Below are positions 11,266 to 21,822 of a stretch of DNA of 25,793 bases, one piece after another (position 1 is the first letter of the stretch; every line of letters begins with the position of its first letter). The notes under the pieces are model-generated. The model was not told the DNA's origin. It saw only the letters and a program-made list of their open reading frames with translations, and searched no databases. The DNA comes from Conidiobolus incongruus B7586. Taxonomy: Eukaryota > Entomophthoromycota > Entomophthoromycetes > Entomophthorales > Conidiobolaceae. The position numbers and the translations under genes were made by a program. The DNA lies in contig JNEM01010380.1 of assembly GCA_000697335.1 (NCBI GenBank), positions 1 through 25,793 of the forward strand, written 5' to 3'.

Positions 11266-11476
11266 ACAGTGAGCTTGACTTTTTCGACCAATCATTCGAT
11301 AGTTGATGGTTATACATATGACAAAATCAAAATTTTCTATATTTTCAAAATAACTAATTTTTTTTTGAAAATTTTGTAATTACTTTAAAACAAACAATTG
11401 TTAAATATTAAAAATTAAGAACGGTCTAAAAAAGTTATTTGAGATTTTACAAGATTCATTCATTAATATAATATAC

Positions 11477-11760
11477 TATATAAATTTAAAAAAATTTCAA
11501 TTAAAATTATGATGGGGATTGGACTTCCACATTGGAAGAAATCCTATAAAAGGGTACAGAGTATTAGGCAAAAGAGTCAAAAAGGTAAGTAAAAGATAGA
11601 CTAAAGTTTTAGTTAATAGAAATAGAGTGTTTATTTAAGAAAGTCAGATGGTTTAAGTTTTTCAAACTCACCAAACTGTGGCTATAAAGTGGATTTTCTA
11701 GAATATCACTAGTTCTTGGGATAAGGGGTTAAAATATCCTTTTCAATTACAGTGATATGA
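11477..11760 (+). promoter_or_regulatory. orphan promoter-like island with a short frame and 5' splice site
   Basis: A TATATAAA (11477-11484) precedes an ATG at 11509 that opens a basic 25-codon peptide (MMGIGLPHWKKSYKRVQSIR and on). The frame runs straight into a perfect GGTAAGT donor (GT at 11585). A pyrimidine-rich CAG acceptor follows at 11750-11752. The same piece also looks like a promoter core: the palindrome CTTCCA-CAT-TGGAAG (11524-11538) stands just before TATAAAAG (11545-11552). Beyond the donor, + frames are interrupted. Either a gene has decayed here and its promoter and first exon remain, or a short non-coding transcript begins near 11580. I recognise no family. Confidence 0.3.
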
Positions 11761-11996
11761 TTTAAAACGATAAATGAAAAGATAAAAACATTGTGAATTC
11801 AAATACCTGATATCACTCAGGTAGTTTAATGTCATCCAACTTTGTATTTGAGAATATTACATCATTCTACTAAATAGTGGAAGAAAAATTAAAGATTAAA
11901 AATTAATTATATTTCCAAAACAATAATTTAGAATTTGTATTATTATTTAACAAAATAACAAAAGCAACATAATTTTAATTAATTCAACAATCTTGA

Positions 11997-12070
11997 GGTC
12001 CCGTGGTGTAATTGGTCATCACTACTGTTTAACACATAGACGATCCTGAATTCGAATGTGAACAAGATCA
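11997..12070 (+). pseudogene. tRNA-Val (AAC) pseudogene or degraded tRNA
   Basis: A 74-base cloverleaf outline is clear. The acceptor 5' strand is GGTCCCG (11997-12003), followed by TG, a textbook D-arm GTGTAATTGGTCATCAC (12006-12022), the anticodon loop TTAACAC with anticodon AAC at 12031-12033, and the canonical T-loop TTCGAAT (12051-12057). Pairing has collapsed. The T-stem CTGAA/GTGAA keeps only two of five pairs. The acceptor stem has two A-C mismatches and one G-T pair. The anticodon stem has lost its outer pair. The D-arm and loops match eukaryotic tRNA-Val, so the parent was tRNA-Val(AAC). There is no intron. No run of four or more Ts lies just downstream. Most deviations could be C-to-T or G-to-A changes. 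Confidence 0.7.
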
Positions 12071-12300
12071 TTATAACATTATAGCGATTTCCTTTCAATA
12101 TGAATAAATCATTTGATTTATTCAATTTTGGTTTATATTGAGATTTGTATATATTTGTTTTATTGATATCATTTAAATCAAAATGGATATAATGTGTAAA
12201 TTATTGTAATAATTTCCATATGCCTATATATCCCCAATTCAATATTTTGGAATTTATAATAATCAATGTTCATCCAAAGTATTTAGCAATTAAATATTAA

Positions 12301-12420
12301 TTTGGATTTCATTTCATTGATTATAATATAAATATTTACGACTCAGGATTGAATGCATCTGATCCTACACAAAACCAGTGGCTTTGGCTCCCAAAAAATA
12401 ATAGTATTGCTATATTTTAA
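12301..12420 (+). pseudogene. short coding-like fragment of unknown origin
   Basis: Thirty-nine codons end in TAA. The peptide contains GLNASDPTQNQWLWLPKNN, with two Trp and several Pro/Asp/Gln codons that are rare in chance frames at this base composition. The island has raised GC from about 12337 to 12395. There is no start codon or clear splice acceptor at its left edge. It could be a last exon or a relic of a lost gene. Frames of this length are expected by chance, so only the composition supports it. Confidence 0.2.
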
Positions 12421-12979
12421 TTCTTAATATTTTATTCTAATGATGCTTAAAATTGATATGGTTGGTAAGAAAAATATAATTATCTACTTAGTATATAAAC
12501 ATGATATTGTTTAAAAATTTAATATTAAATCCTTCACACAATATGATCTATATAACATTAAATGAAATATTTATTTTTAAATTGATTATACATTTAAATA
12601 TTCAAATTTGATAACTATTTATATAGTGATCATTAACCAAAGTACATACATTTCCACTAAAATGTCATTAATTTATACATTAAAAATTATAAAGTTAGTA
12701 TTTTTGTTAGAAATATATGAAACTAATAATAAATTTTTTTGGCAAATTATTAGGCGATGACTAGAGAAGGTGAAATTTATAAACATATTTGGTGATTATC
12801 ATAAATTAATACCAGAGGATATAAATATATTTTGATATAAGCATATTTACAGATAAAATCAACAATTAATTTTTTTCAAATTGAACGTTTTATATTGTAA
12901 AATATTTTCAAATTTCGATCCCATAATTTTTAATTAATTAAAATACTCAATTAATTTTATATAAATTCGTATTCATTAC
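12421..12979. other. AT-rich intergenic DNA, no gene seen
   Basis: Low-complexity sequence without coding or RNA-gene signals. It ends at the left copy of a 14-base direct repeat. Confidence 0.6.
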
Positions 12980-13456
12980 AAATCTAATCAAGTGGGGTTT
13001 CTTATAACCCTCACTTGACGAATAATGGCACCTCAAAGGCTTGTCTATCTATGACATGTCCCGGATTGTTATCTGTCCTCTATCTCGAGTTTCATTGTAT
13101 GTGCTAAGCTTGACTGCTCTGTGAAGATCTATTAACCTCCAAGTCACTTTTCTTACAAAGTGGCTGCCCACACTTTGTATACCTATGTCCTCTGGTTCTT
13201 TCTCGTTTTAAGATCACCATCTCATGTCTGTTTACTTTTGCCTACATCTGTTTTATATACTCCTTTAGCAAGAAATTAAGTGAATTGGGTCCTGTCCCAG
13301 CAATTACTACGGTTATCCACTTGGATGAATTGGAAATATACTATATGCTTTGTAACTATTACGTATACTTGGTAATTACTAAGTGATACGGCGGTTTTAT
13401 TATGTCATCCCATAAGTTGTCGAATAAATCCTTTCCTCATAAAAATCTAATCAAGT
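12980..13456 (+). mobile_element. 449-bp retroposon-like insert flanked by 14-bp direct repeats
   Basis: The 14-base word AAATCTAATCAAGT stands at 12980-12993 and again at 13443-13456. The DNA between is far richer in G+C than either flank. The insert ends on the + strand with AATAAA (13423-13428), then 12 bases, then a short A run (13441-13445). That is the arrangement left by target-primed reverse transcription of a polyadenylated RNA, so a 5'-truncated LINE, a SINE or a retrocopied 3' UTR fits best. I see no terminal inverted repeats and no tRNA-type A/B boxes. The insert holds a 9-bp hairpin TACAAAGTG/CACTTTGTA (13154-13179). It has no long open frame. On the minus strand a TATATAAA occurs, so a solo LTR was considered, but a 14-bp duplication is too long for that. 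It ends 28 bases before the URI start codon. Confidence 0.5.
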
Positions 13457-13484
13457 TATGCTTAACAAATAAACAAAAACAATT

Positions 13485-15225
13485 ATGGAACAAGTTACAA
13501 CTTCCCAAATTTCCCAATTTATTAAAATATTACAAACTCAAACCCAAGAATTATCCTCCAAAAAACAGGAGTTAGAATTTCAAATCAGTGAAATTGATCT
13601 CATAATTAACAACTTAAAAAATGAATTTCCTAGCCAATTTCAAAAAAAATTAGTGCCATTTGGTCCTTTCGCATTTATGAAGGGATCTATATCACAGTCT
13701 GAACAAATTACCGTATTTTTGGGTGATGATTGGTTTGTTAAGGTGGATATTCTGCAGGGTATTGATATTTTAAATAGAAGAAAAAATAGGATTCAAGAGA
13801 GGGTTAGTCTTATAGATGAAGAGATTAATCAGTTGAAAGTTAAGATTCAGGCCACTGAGGGGTTGTTATCTGGAAATATGCTGGGTGTAAGTATTCAATA
13901 ATTGTGATATTGTTGTTATTTTAATTATTAAAAATTGTTAGAAAAACGAAGATGGTTTAGACTTTATAGAAATTAGAGAGACTGAAGATGAATCTTTACA
14001 AAATAATACCAATACAAATAATACCAATACTACCGGTACTTCGGTGCCCTCTACCTCACAACAAACTCCTAAAAAGCCGCAAATTCAGGAAGATAGTGAT
14101 GAAGACGATATATTATCGGAAGAAGAAACTATCATACCGGAGGGTGAGTTCAATCAGATATATTTTATCAATATCTCTCATCATATTTATGATTAGGAGC
14201 TCAAGTTGTCAAATTAAAGATTCTAGAGGAAAATGAAACTCAACCAGAATCAAGTCAGCCTCTCACTCAAGAGCAAATTGAAAATAAAAAGTTTTTAGAT
14301 CAAATTTTCGCTAATATTGGATCCGATGAAGAAGAGGACGACTATGAAGATGACCAAGACGAAGAAGAAAAAGAAAAAGATTCGAACAGTGATGACGACT
14401 ACTTACCTCAAGGATATAACAAAGAAGATGACGATGACGATGACAACTATGACTACGATGACGATGAAGACGATGACGACGACGATCTCGAAACATATTA
14501 TAATAATTTGCCATCATGGGCGAAGATGGCACTCAATATCACCTCACCTCCTCCCACTACAACTTCCAAAAACTCTAAAAAGAAGAAGGTTTCATTTGCT
14601 CCCGATGTTGAGGAACCAGCGGTCACTGTTCGCAAACCTGCAGACATCAAGCACCGCATTCAACAGATGTTAGATCAACAAACTCCCAATGCTAAGAGCA
14701 TTCAATCCCCAGCATCTAAACCTAAATCTAACAATCCAGAAACTATGAAGATGCATGTCGTTGAAAGGGATGTTGATGAAGATGACGACGAACTTGAAGA
14801 TACTGCAGCTAATGAGTACGGTGACGATGATATCAAAGAAGCCAAAGAGGTAACATTTTTTCAGAAGTTTTCAATTTCAAGGTATTAAACTCATTGACAT
14901 AGATTGTAGACCGTTACAAAATTAAAATGGATCGATTTAAATTTGAACATCAATATGAGGAGGGTATCGATCATCAGATCATAAGAGACAATGTTCAATT
15001 GGTAAGTTTTTATTATTCCATTAAATACATTACTCATCTCATCCGATCCTTTAGTCCGACAATACCGAAATGGAACCCAATTTCGACTGGCAGGAGCAAG
15101 CCTTATCCAAAGCCTTTGATAAGCAAATTCAATTAGACTCTCAAAACGATACAGTGTTATCTCAACCCGAAGCTAAACCCAAAAAGATATCGAAATTTAA
15201 GCAGAGTAGACAGAATTTACATTAA
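13485..15225 (+). CDS. URI1: URI/Bud27 unconventional prefoldin, five exons
   Basis: Exons are 13485-13886, 13942-14143, 14197-14849, 14903-15001 and 15055-15225, giving 508 residues. URI/Bud27 is an alpha-class prefoldin-like scaffold that binds RPB5 and works with R2TP-type chaperones in assembling RNA polymerases; in yeast it is also linked to translation initiation and nutrient signalling. Residues 1-50 form the first helix of the coiled coil. Then comes the family hallmark LVPFGPFAFMKG (56-67), followed by VFLGDDWFVK (77-86), and the second helix spans about 92-130. NEDGLDFIEIRE follows in exon 2. An extreme Asp/Glu tract spans about 245-301. A KKKKVSFAPDVEEP block (about 329-342) and a basic tail ending KKISKFKQSRQNLH match the layout of fungal and animal URI. 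The introns (55, 53, 53 and 53 nt) have GT donors and TAG acceptors and restore one continuous frame. No break is seen. Confidence 0.93.
13887..15054 (+). other. four short spliceosomal introns of the URI gene
   Basis: Introns are 13887-13941 (GTAAGT...TTAG, phase 0), 14144-14196 (GTGAGT...TTAG, phase 1), 14850-14902 (GTAACA...ATAG, phase 0) and 15002-15054 (GTAAGT...TTAG, phase 0). Three contain CTCAT-like words near the 3' end that could serve as branch sites. Such uniform 53-55 nt lengths are typical of compact-intron fungi. All four boundaries are inferred from frame continuity and splice signals only. Confidence 0.8.
14326..14490 (+). repeat. imperfect GAY-rich repeat encoding an acidic tract
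   Basis: Exon 3 of the URI gene contains runs of GAT/GAC/GAA codons encoding about 57 residues that are mostly Asp and Glu, with Asn/Tyr interruptions (for instance DDDDDDNYDYDDDEDDDDDD). Acidic low-complexity stretches are normal in URI proteins. Mixed GAT/GAC usage shows it is not a recent perfect microsatellite. Confidence 0.75.
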
Positions 15226-16100
15226 CTCTTATTTAATATTGTAATTAATAGATTGATATTTAAATTATTTATATATTGCTTTTTTTCCATTTTCAAATAA
15301 TTTTTTAGCCCATTTCTATATTTAAGCTTTCTAGTTTCAATTTATTGGACGATTTGAGAAAAAAATACCAAATTAATATCTTTAATAATGATTTAGGTTA
15401 GTTCAAAAATCCTTATATAAAAATATCAATATAATTCGTATACCGAATATATCATTGTTCGATTGTTATATTGAATAATAATTTAGGGAAGGGCTACTTT
15501 GTACTTATTATATTCACCATTTTATCACTAATTTTAAGTTTTTGCCAAATTAATCAAATGTCAAAATTCTATTTAAATATTCAAAATTGAACAGGAAATC
15601 AAATCAATTATTAATTTTGAATCATTTAATATATATTTTGAAATGATCTGATAAAATTTATCGGTTTGAAATAGTATATTTTTGTAATTTGACTTTAAAT
15701 ATCCCAAACCTTAATTCATAATATTAATACTTTTAAATATTGAATTTGGGAAATAAATAGAAATTAACTGTTCAATAACAAGTTATATTTTATTATGCAT
15801 GTATAAGCCATATTTTTAAAATACAGAAATTTCTGAATTTGATATGATTTTTGAAATTTGAAATTTTATTAATATAATATGGAATAATAATTAATGAGTA
15901 GACAAATTAAAACTAAAATTAAATTCAAATTGCTTAATAAAAAATTGTTCAAATGAAGGAAAATGTAATGATTATTAGTACTCAATTTTGACTATTTTGA
16001 TTTAGAAAAAGGTAAATTTGAACAGTTTTACCATTTCTTCCCTAATAAATTGATTAAATTTCACAATTATTATTACAACCATTAAAATGGAATAATGTGT
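15226..16100. other. AT-rich intergenic DNA, no gene seen
   Basis: This holds the 3' flank of the URI gene and then low-complexity AT DNA. No clear polyadenylation hexamer lies close to the URI stop, and I found no RNA gene or coding island. Confidence 0.6.
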
Positions 16101-16104
16101 TAGA

Positions 16105-16700
16105 ATGAAGGTTATGGTATACCTTGCGACTGTACGCTTTTTGTCAGTGACAAATTTTTAAGCAAGCGACGGTTTTGCCGATATGGGATGCCAGGTAAAT
16201 ATGTATGATTACCATCTATTTAAATACTTTGGAGATAGCTTCTTTCCTAAATGCGCTTTGTGGGAGGCTGAGAAGTGAATGTTCAAGCTTTATTTGTCGG
16301 TGCCGGGACCAGCTGATATTCAGATAGCTCCATGTGGTAATGGTGCACGATACAAGTCTCAACATAGTGCATGAGAACAGTACAAAAATTTAATAGTAAT
16401 TGTGGTGGTTCTGTGGTACAATTCCGAGGGACTGAGATTCAAATTACCCTTAATATTGCCGAGCAAAGTGGCAGAAATTGGAAAAATAATGAACAGGATT
16501 GCGAGAAAATGCATGTATGGGTGTTCAATGCGATGTTGAATATGCTTTTCAAATAGCATTTGAAGCTTAAAAAACTGGTAAGGTCGTCACCGGTAAGCAG
16601 TGGCACGGTCAGCATCAAGCATTATTACCGACACCAAGTCTGGAAGTACACGAGCCAATTCTGCAAGAACACGTCACAAAAAAGATATTGATGAACAAGC
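16105..16700 (+). pseudogene. decayed gene for a small secreted cysteine-containing protein
   Basis: I do not recognise the family. The left end opens with ATG and a short hydrophobic, signal-peptide-like stretch (MKVMVYLATVRFLSVTNF), followed by mature-looking sequence ASDGFADMGCQ that ends at a splice donor (GT at 16195). A probable 44-nt intron runs to the acceptor at 16237-16238. Coding-like blocks follow: one with PGPADIQIAPCGNGARYK around 16300-16350; one from 16371 with NCGGSVVQFRGTEIQITL and a later DCEKMHVW; and a tail near 16600-16680 with QVWKYTSQFCKN. Codons are much richer in G+C than the surroundings. The blocks cannot be read as one frame; there are at least three breaks, so the copy is non-functional. 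The parent was probably an extracellular protein of roughly 170-190 residues with several cysteines. Confidence 0.5.
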
Positions 16701-17480
16701 TCAACGAGGTATATATTTCCACAAAGCTTATAATTTTTAACGGACTTATGTCTGAATTAACATGTACATTCAATGTAGCGGAAATAATATAACATTTAAT
16801 TATACAATCAATATCCTGATATACTTATAAACACCACTTAAGACGAAAAAATTGGGATAAACCTCAAACTTATTACTATGATGTGTAATTTGGATTTCAA
16901 ATCCAAATTTTATAATTTATTTTAATAACATTAAGTCCTCAATATATATTCACTAGCACTCAACTGATTTTCAATCTTAGATTCAATTTGATTGAATTTT
17001 ATATCAAATCCATAAAGGATTCACAAATTTAAAGAATATAAATAATCATTTCAAATTACTTTGGATTCTTAGTGACAATATATTAGGAATCATATTGACC
17101 AAGTTAATATCTCAATACAACATATTATATTATGTTCTCAGGATTCAAGATAAATCAAATAACAAATAATTATATTAAGTGTGATTGGAGGAATATTGGC
17201 AATAATAAAGTTATAGTCATATTTATCAAACCAATATCTTTGTATATACTTCCAATTCTTTAAATAATTTAATTATTAACTAGTGCTATATATTCTTAAA
17301 TTTTGATTTGAATGATAATAAGTTGATTTAATTTAATATTTATAAAACCCTTCAACTTATAAGACAAAAAATCTTTTTTGATTAAATTATTTTATTGAAT
17401 TTGAAGTAATGGGAAATTTTTTCAATCATATTATTAGTTTTAAATAATTAAATATATACAAATTAAATAAAAAATTATAT
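16701..17480. other. AT-rich intergenic DNA, no gene seen
   Basis: Low-complexity sequence between the decayed secreted-protein gene and the very AT-rich tract. No feature is supportable. Confidence 0.6.
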
Positions 17481-19100
17481 ATTATTAAATTATATATATA
17501 TATATATATTATAATTTTCTTGATTAAAAAATTAACTTTTTAAAATTGGTTGTTTAATTTAATTATGCTTAAATCAAATAATAATCATCAAAAATCTTTT
17601 ATTTTAGAATCTGTAAAACTTAACCACAAACCCTTTAAAATTATTTAAAATTTACAAGAAGTTTTTAATAATAAAGTATTATCTAAATTAACTATTTATT
17701 GTTAAGTAAATTATTTTAAAATTAAAAGAAAAATTATTTAAAACCTGTTAAAATTTAAAAGATTAATTATAACTTTTATTTGTTCAATTATTAATAAAGT
17801 GAAAAATTTTATTAAAAAACACTTTTTTATTGTAATTAAAAAATTATCTAAATACTTTAATATTAGTCTTGCAAGTATTTTATATATATTTAAGTTTAAA
17901 CTCAAATTAATAAATAAAAATATAAAATAAATACCTTATAATTTATTTTAAGCTTAGAAAAAAGCTAGAGTAGTTATTATTAAACAAAAGTTACCAAAAT
18001 ATTATTATAAACTTAAGTTTTTATAATAAATAATTGCAATTAATGAATTTTAAATCTTATATATAATCTTTAATAAAAACTTAAATCAAAATATTAAATT
18101 AAGTTAAATTAACTTTTTTTACAAATCCTTTAAAATGAATATTTTATTTTTAAGTAAATATTAATTATTATAACAGGTTATTATAGTATATGCTATCTTT
18201 ATATAGTTTTTGAAGGTAAATTAATTAATAGTATGTTTTATATTATTTTTTAAATAAAAGTATTTTTATTTAATATTTTTAATATACTATAAGAAAACTT
18301 ATTATTTTATATGATAATTATAAAATAAATAAATTTAAAGCTGTAAAAAACTTTTTAATTAAAAATAATTGGAAAAAACTACCATATCTAATATATTCTT
18401 TAGATTATAACTTATCTAATTATAATTACTTTATACAAATAAAAAACTAACTTATAACAAAGCAAATTTCTGCAAGAAAATTTAATTGATTTGTAAAATA
18501 TCAAACTTCAGTCTTTAATAAGAAAAACTGTTTTTTGGTGTTAGATCTTTGCTAAAAGTATAACAAAAATTTATTAGAGATAAAAAAATTATTAATTTTA
18601 TATTATATATTTATTTTTATAAATTATATATTAAAATATTTATTTATTTTGAATTGCAAAAAATTCCCATTATTAAAAATACAGATTAATAATAAGTTTG
18701 AAATTTATTATTATATATTATATTATATAATCAATATTAATAATTATTTATTAGAATATGAATAATTAATTCAATAAAGAAAAAAGGCTTTATAAGTCCT
18801 TAATAAGTTTATAAAATATTATAATAACTTAGTGATAAAGTATAAAATATGATTACCAAAAAGATATTTCTATATTACTCAATTCTTTTATTTCTTTTAT
18901 TCTTACCCTTTGTTAATTGATTGATTTAATTTTTCCTTCAAGTTAGATCAGTTTTATGCTCCTAATGATTTGAAAAATAAATTTATATTTTATATTCAAA
19001 CTATATAAATTTTAAAATTAGTGATTTAAAAAGATTTTAATTTTATATCATTATATATTAAATAATTAAAAATTGATCATATATTATATATCTTATCATC
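17481..19100. mobile_element. CA/TG-poor AT tract, possible retroelement fossil
   Basis: This 1.6-kb stretch has a different texture from the rest. CA and TG dinucleotides are scarce (typically 1-4 per 60 bases by eye, against 7-9 in sampled lines at 6421 and 15541), while CT and TA persist, and G+C is the lowest in the window. A perfect TA run sits near 17489-17510. Around 18,335-18,440 the + strand yields a peptide stretch with NNWKKLPYLIYSLDYN, which loosely recalls the W-x-LP-x-x-FAYN region of Ty3/gypsy integrases. If so, this is an old, heavily broken LTR-retroelement fossil altered by many C-to-T changes. No LTRs or clear ends were found, so the family is only a suggestion. Confidence 0.25.
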
Positions 19101-19790
19101 AATTATTTTCAATATATTTTATTATTAAAATAAATGAATAAAGGTTCCAAAAAAAGTGATATATCATCAAAACAAAAAAGGACTTAGTTTAAAATATTTA
19201 ATATTTTAATAAAAAAGTAAAGATTATATAAGAAATTGAAATTATTTCTAAGTGTAGCTATGCGTAATATAAAATCCAAATGCTATTAAATATTAATATA
19301 AGTACTTATTTCATAATATATATTAGCTTGCGAAATAACATTATTATAAATAATATTATAAATTTTTATTATCAAACACATGGAAATATAATAACAGTAA
19401 TTATTAAACTAAAATTATTAAAAAAATGGTGTTTATTGGTCCATCTTTTATATTCACCATATATTTGTTCTTGTCTCTTATCATATTTTTGATATGTAGA
19501 ATAATTTGATATACTAAATGAAATTTGATAAGATTATTTTTTCAATTGGAAGGTGTAATTTTAAAGATGAATTGTAAAAATCTATGTAAAATCGTAAACC
19601 ATACGTCATTAGTATAGAATTATAATTTTTGAAAAAGAGGTGATAAATAGCTATTAAATTTATGTTGGCTTTGGACTGGCTTTTTATATTTGGTAAAAAC
19701 AGTTACAAATATCTAACATTTCGAATTACAGTATAAATTCAAATTACAAATAATCTCCTGTTATACATAAAATTTATTTTGAGTGATATT
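19101..19790. other. AT-rich intergenic DNA, no gene seen
   Basis: A 70-codon + frame at 19280-19492 is Ile/Asn/Leu/Tyr-rich with no motif and is attributed to base composition. Nothing else was found. Confidence 0.6.
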
Positions 19791-19865
19791 TTCATTTTGA
19801 CCACTTGTCCCAAGAGCTGGTAATATTCTGGTAACAACACTTTATGAGCCACCGTTTAACGAGTT

Positions 19866-20014
19866 TAAATGGTCTAAACCATTTATTTTTTCCAATAAAC
19901 GCACTGCCCTATTCTACTAACTTTTTCCTTTATACTTTCCTTACCGTTTTTCTATTTTCCTGCTATTTTATCTCATTTAATGAGATATATTTCCTTGGGT
20001 AAAAATTTACCCAA
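19866..20014. repeat. cluster of three near-perfect palindromes
   Basis: Three inverted repeats lie within 150 bases of a GC-raised, pyrimidine-rich island (about 19,795-20,020). They are TAAATGGT-CTAA-ACCATTTA (19866-19885), TATCTCATT-T-AATGAGATA (19969-19987) and TTGGGTAAA-AA-TTTACCCAA (19995-20014). The arms are 8-9 bp and the loops 1-4 bases. I see no gene in the island. Possibilities are binding sites for dimeric regulators, cruciform-prone DNA, or the edge of an unrecognised element. Confidence 0.5.
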
Positions 20015-20019
20015 ACTTA

Positions 20020-21815
20020 AACCAATACTTTTATTGAAACAGAATATTAAAAATTGACAAATGTCAACTTTTAAAGTCCAATATAATAAAATTAAATTAT
20101 AATATATTTAAATGAAGTAGTAAAATATAAAAGTATTTTTATGTCTTCATTCAAAAATAATGATTAATTGTTGATTTAATAATATGATTGATTCTATTAA
20201 AAAGAACTAAATGAAATTTTAATTATATATATAAATTGCAATAATATTAACTTCATAAAATTAACAATTTATAATTTGATATGTTATTTATATTTGAACC
20301 AATCAATAAATAAATGATTTATTTGATAATAATATTGCAAAATTAGTTTGCTAAACAACAATATGAGGAAAAAATTTCAAAATATCTGAAATCATATTTC
20401 ATTTATCAATAATTATAATGCTAAAAGGTAGTTTTTAATTTGAATATCTCAATCCTAATGATGAGAGATTCGGAATGAAAAAAGTTACCAAAAGGAAATT
20501 TTTTCAACAGGATATCAAGTCTGAATATGGCAAATAATTAAAAATATGTATTTTGAAATTTTTGAATTGCAAAAACTTGAAGGCCTTTTTAAACAAAAAT
20601 AAATCATTGACTTTATACCAATAATTTCATATCATTAATTGAGAGTTCAGAAAATAATATTATGACTGAGCGCTGTGATAAATAAGTTCGTGGCCAATCA
20701 ACCAAAGATTTTGTTCTTAATAAAGTTTCAATCTGAAAAGTTTTATTTACAAAAAACAAATATATAAAAATGTATATAATTCAATCACTTATTTATACAA
20801 AATCAATAAAAATTAATTTTAATAGTTTATATTATTCCTAAATATTATGAATCGCAAGGCCTGAAGGTTTTAATTTTGTTCTATAGATTTTTAAAATTTT
20901 CCAAGATTCTATTAATTAATCTGACAAAATTTTATAAATTATTAATTTTAAGAATCAAACTAGAAATATTTAATTATATGTATAATGTATTTGAATTTTT
21001 TTAAACATACTGAATAAATGCAAATTTACGCTTTTTGTAATTATTAGTTGTGATTTAATAATCCTATAATATCTGGATTAGATTTTGTATTTAATCAAAA
21101 TTATATATATTTTGTATTTTTTTCATTATACAGCATTAATTAAAGGCTGGAATATAAATTTATTTACAGTCATTTAAAATTGCAATTTTTAACGAAAATA
21201 GTGTTTACTTTTGAATTCTTATTAACCTGAATATAAAGATAAATGTTATTTCAAAAATTATGGTATTTTTCTACATTATGAGTCCTAAGTGACAGATATT
21301 GCAAATCAGAGACCAGTTATATTTATAATATTAATTGATAAGTATTATATGAAATTTATAGTAATATATTAAAAATTTGTTATACAAGCCTGATTATGTG
21401 AATTGATTTGTTTACCAAATTAATAAAAACCTTTAATCTCACACATCGCATATAAATAAAAATTTTATTTGAAATTGATACTCCCATTATTATTCAATTA
21501 TTTTAATATTTCAATATATTACAAAAATATAGAGCTTAATGAAAATATATGCAACTTTTTTAGAATATAGTATAAAATAGCCCAATTTCTTGAATACTCA
21601 CTTTATAATCCAAACTTTATTGTAACTTGATATTTGGATTCTTCAACAGCCACATTAATCTTTATGATGCTATAATATATATTTTATAATATTATTTAAT
21701 TTTATTAATATTTTAAACTGCAATAATACACTTAATATATATGAGCTTTATTTTAATATTTAAAAATTAATAGTCATTCTCATTGTGATATTAAAATTTG
21801 TGCAATTGTTATATT
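20020..21815. other. AT-rich intergenic DNA, no gene seen
   Basis: No coding island, tRNA or repeat unit was found in about 1.8 kb. A few less biased patches (near 20,660-20,720 and 21,270-21,310) give no coherent reading. Confidence 0.6.
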
Positions 21816-21822
21816 TAGTAAT

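Noticed and set aside
12980-13456. Solo LTR reading of the insert, from the TATATAAA on the minus strand
   Set aside because: A 14-bp target duplication and the absence of TG...CA ends fit target-primed retroposition better.
14311-14532. Open frames on both strands across the acidic tract of URI exon 3
   Set aside because: They are out-of-frame shadows of the GAY repeat, giving poly-Met/Thr/Lys or poly-Arg/His peptides.
16359-16559. 66-codon minus-strand frame
   Set aside because: Antisense to the secreted-protein relic, which has better composition, splice signals and a signal peptide.
19280-19492. 70-codon + frame
   Set aside because: AT-rich codons only, no domain, no promoter or splice context.
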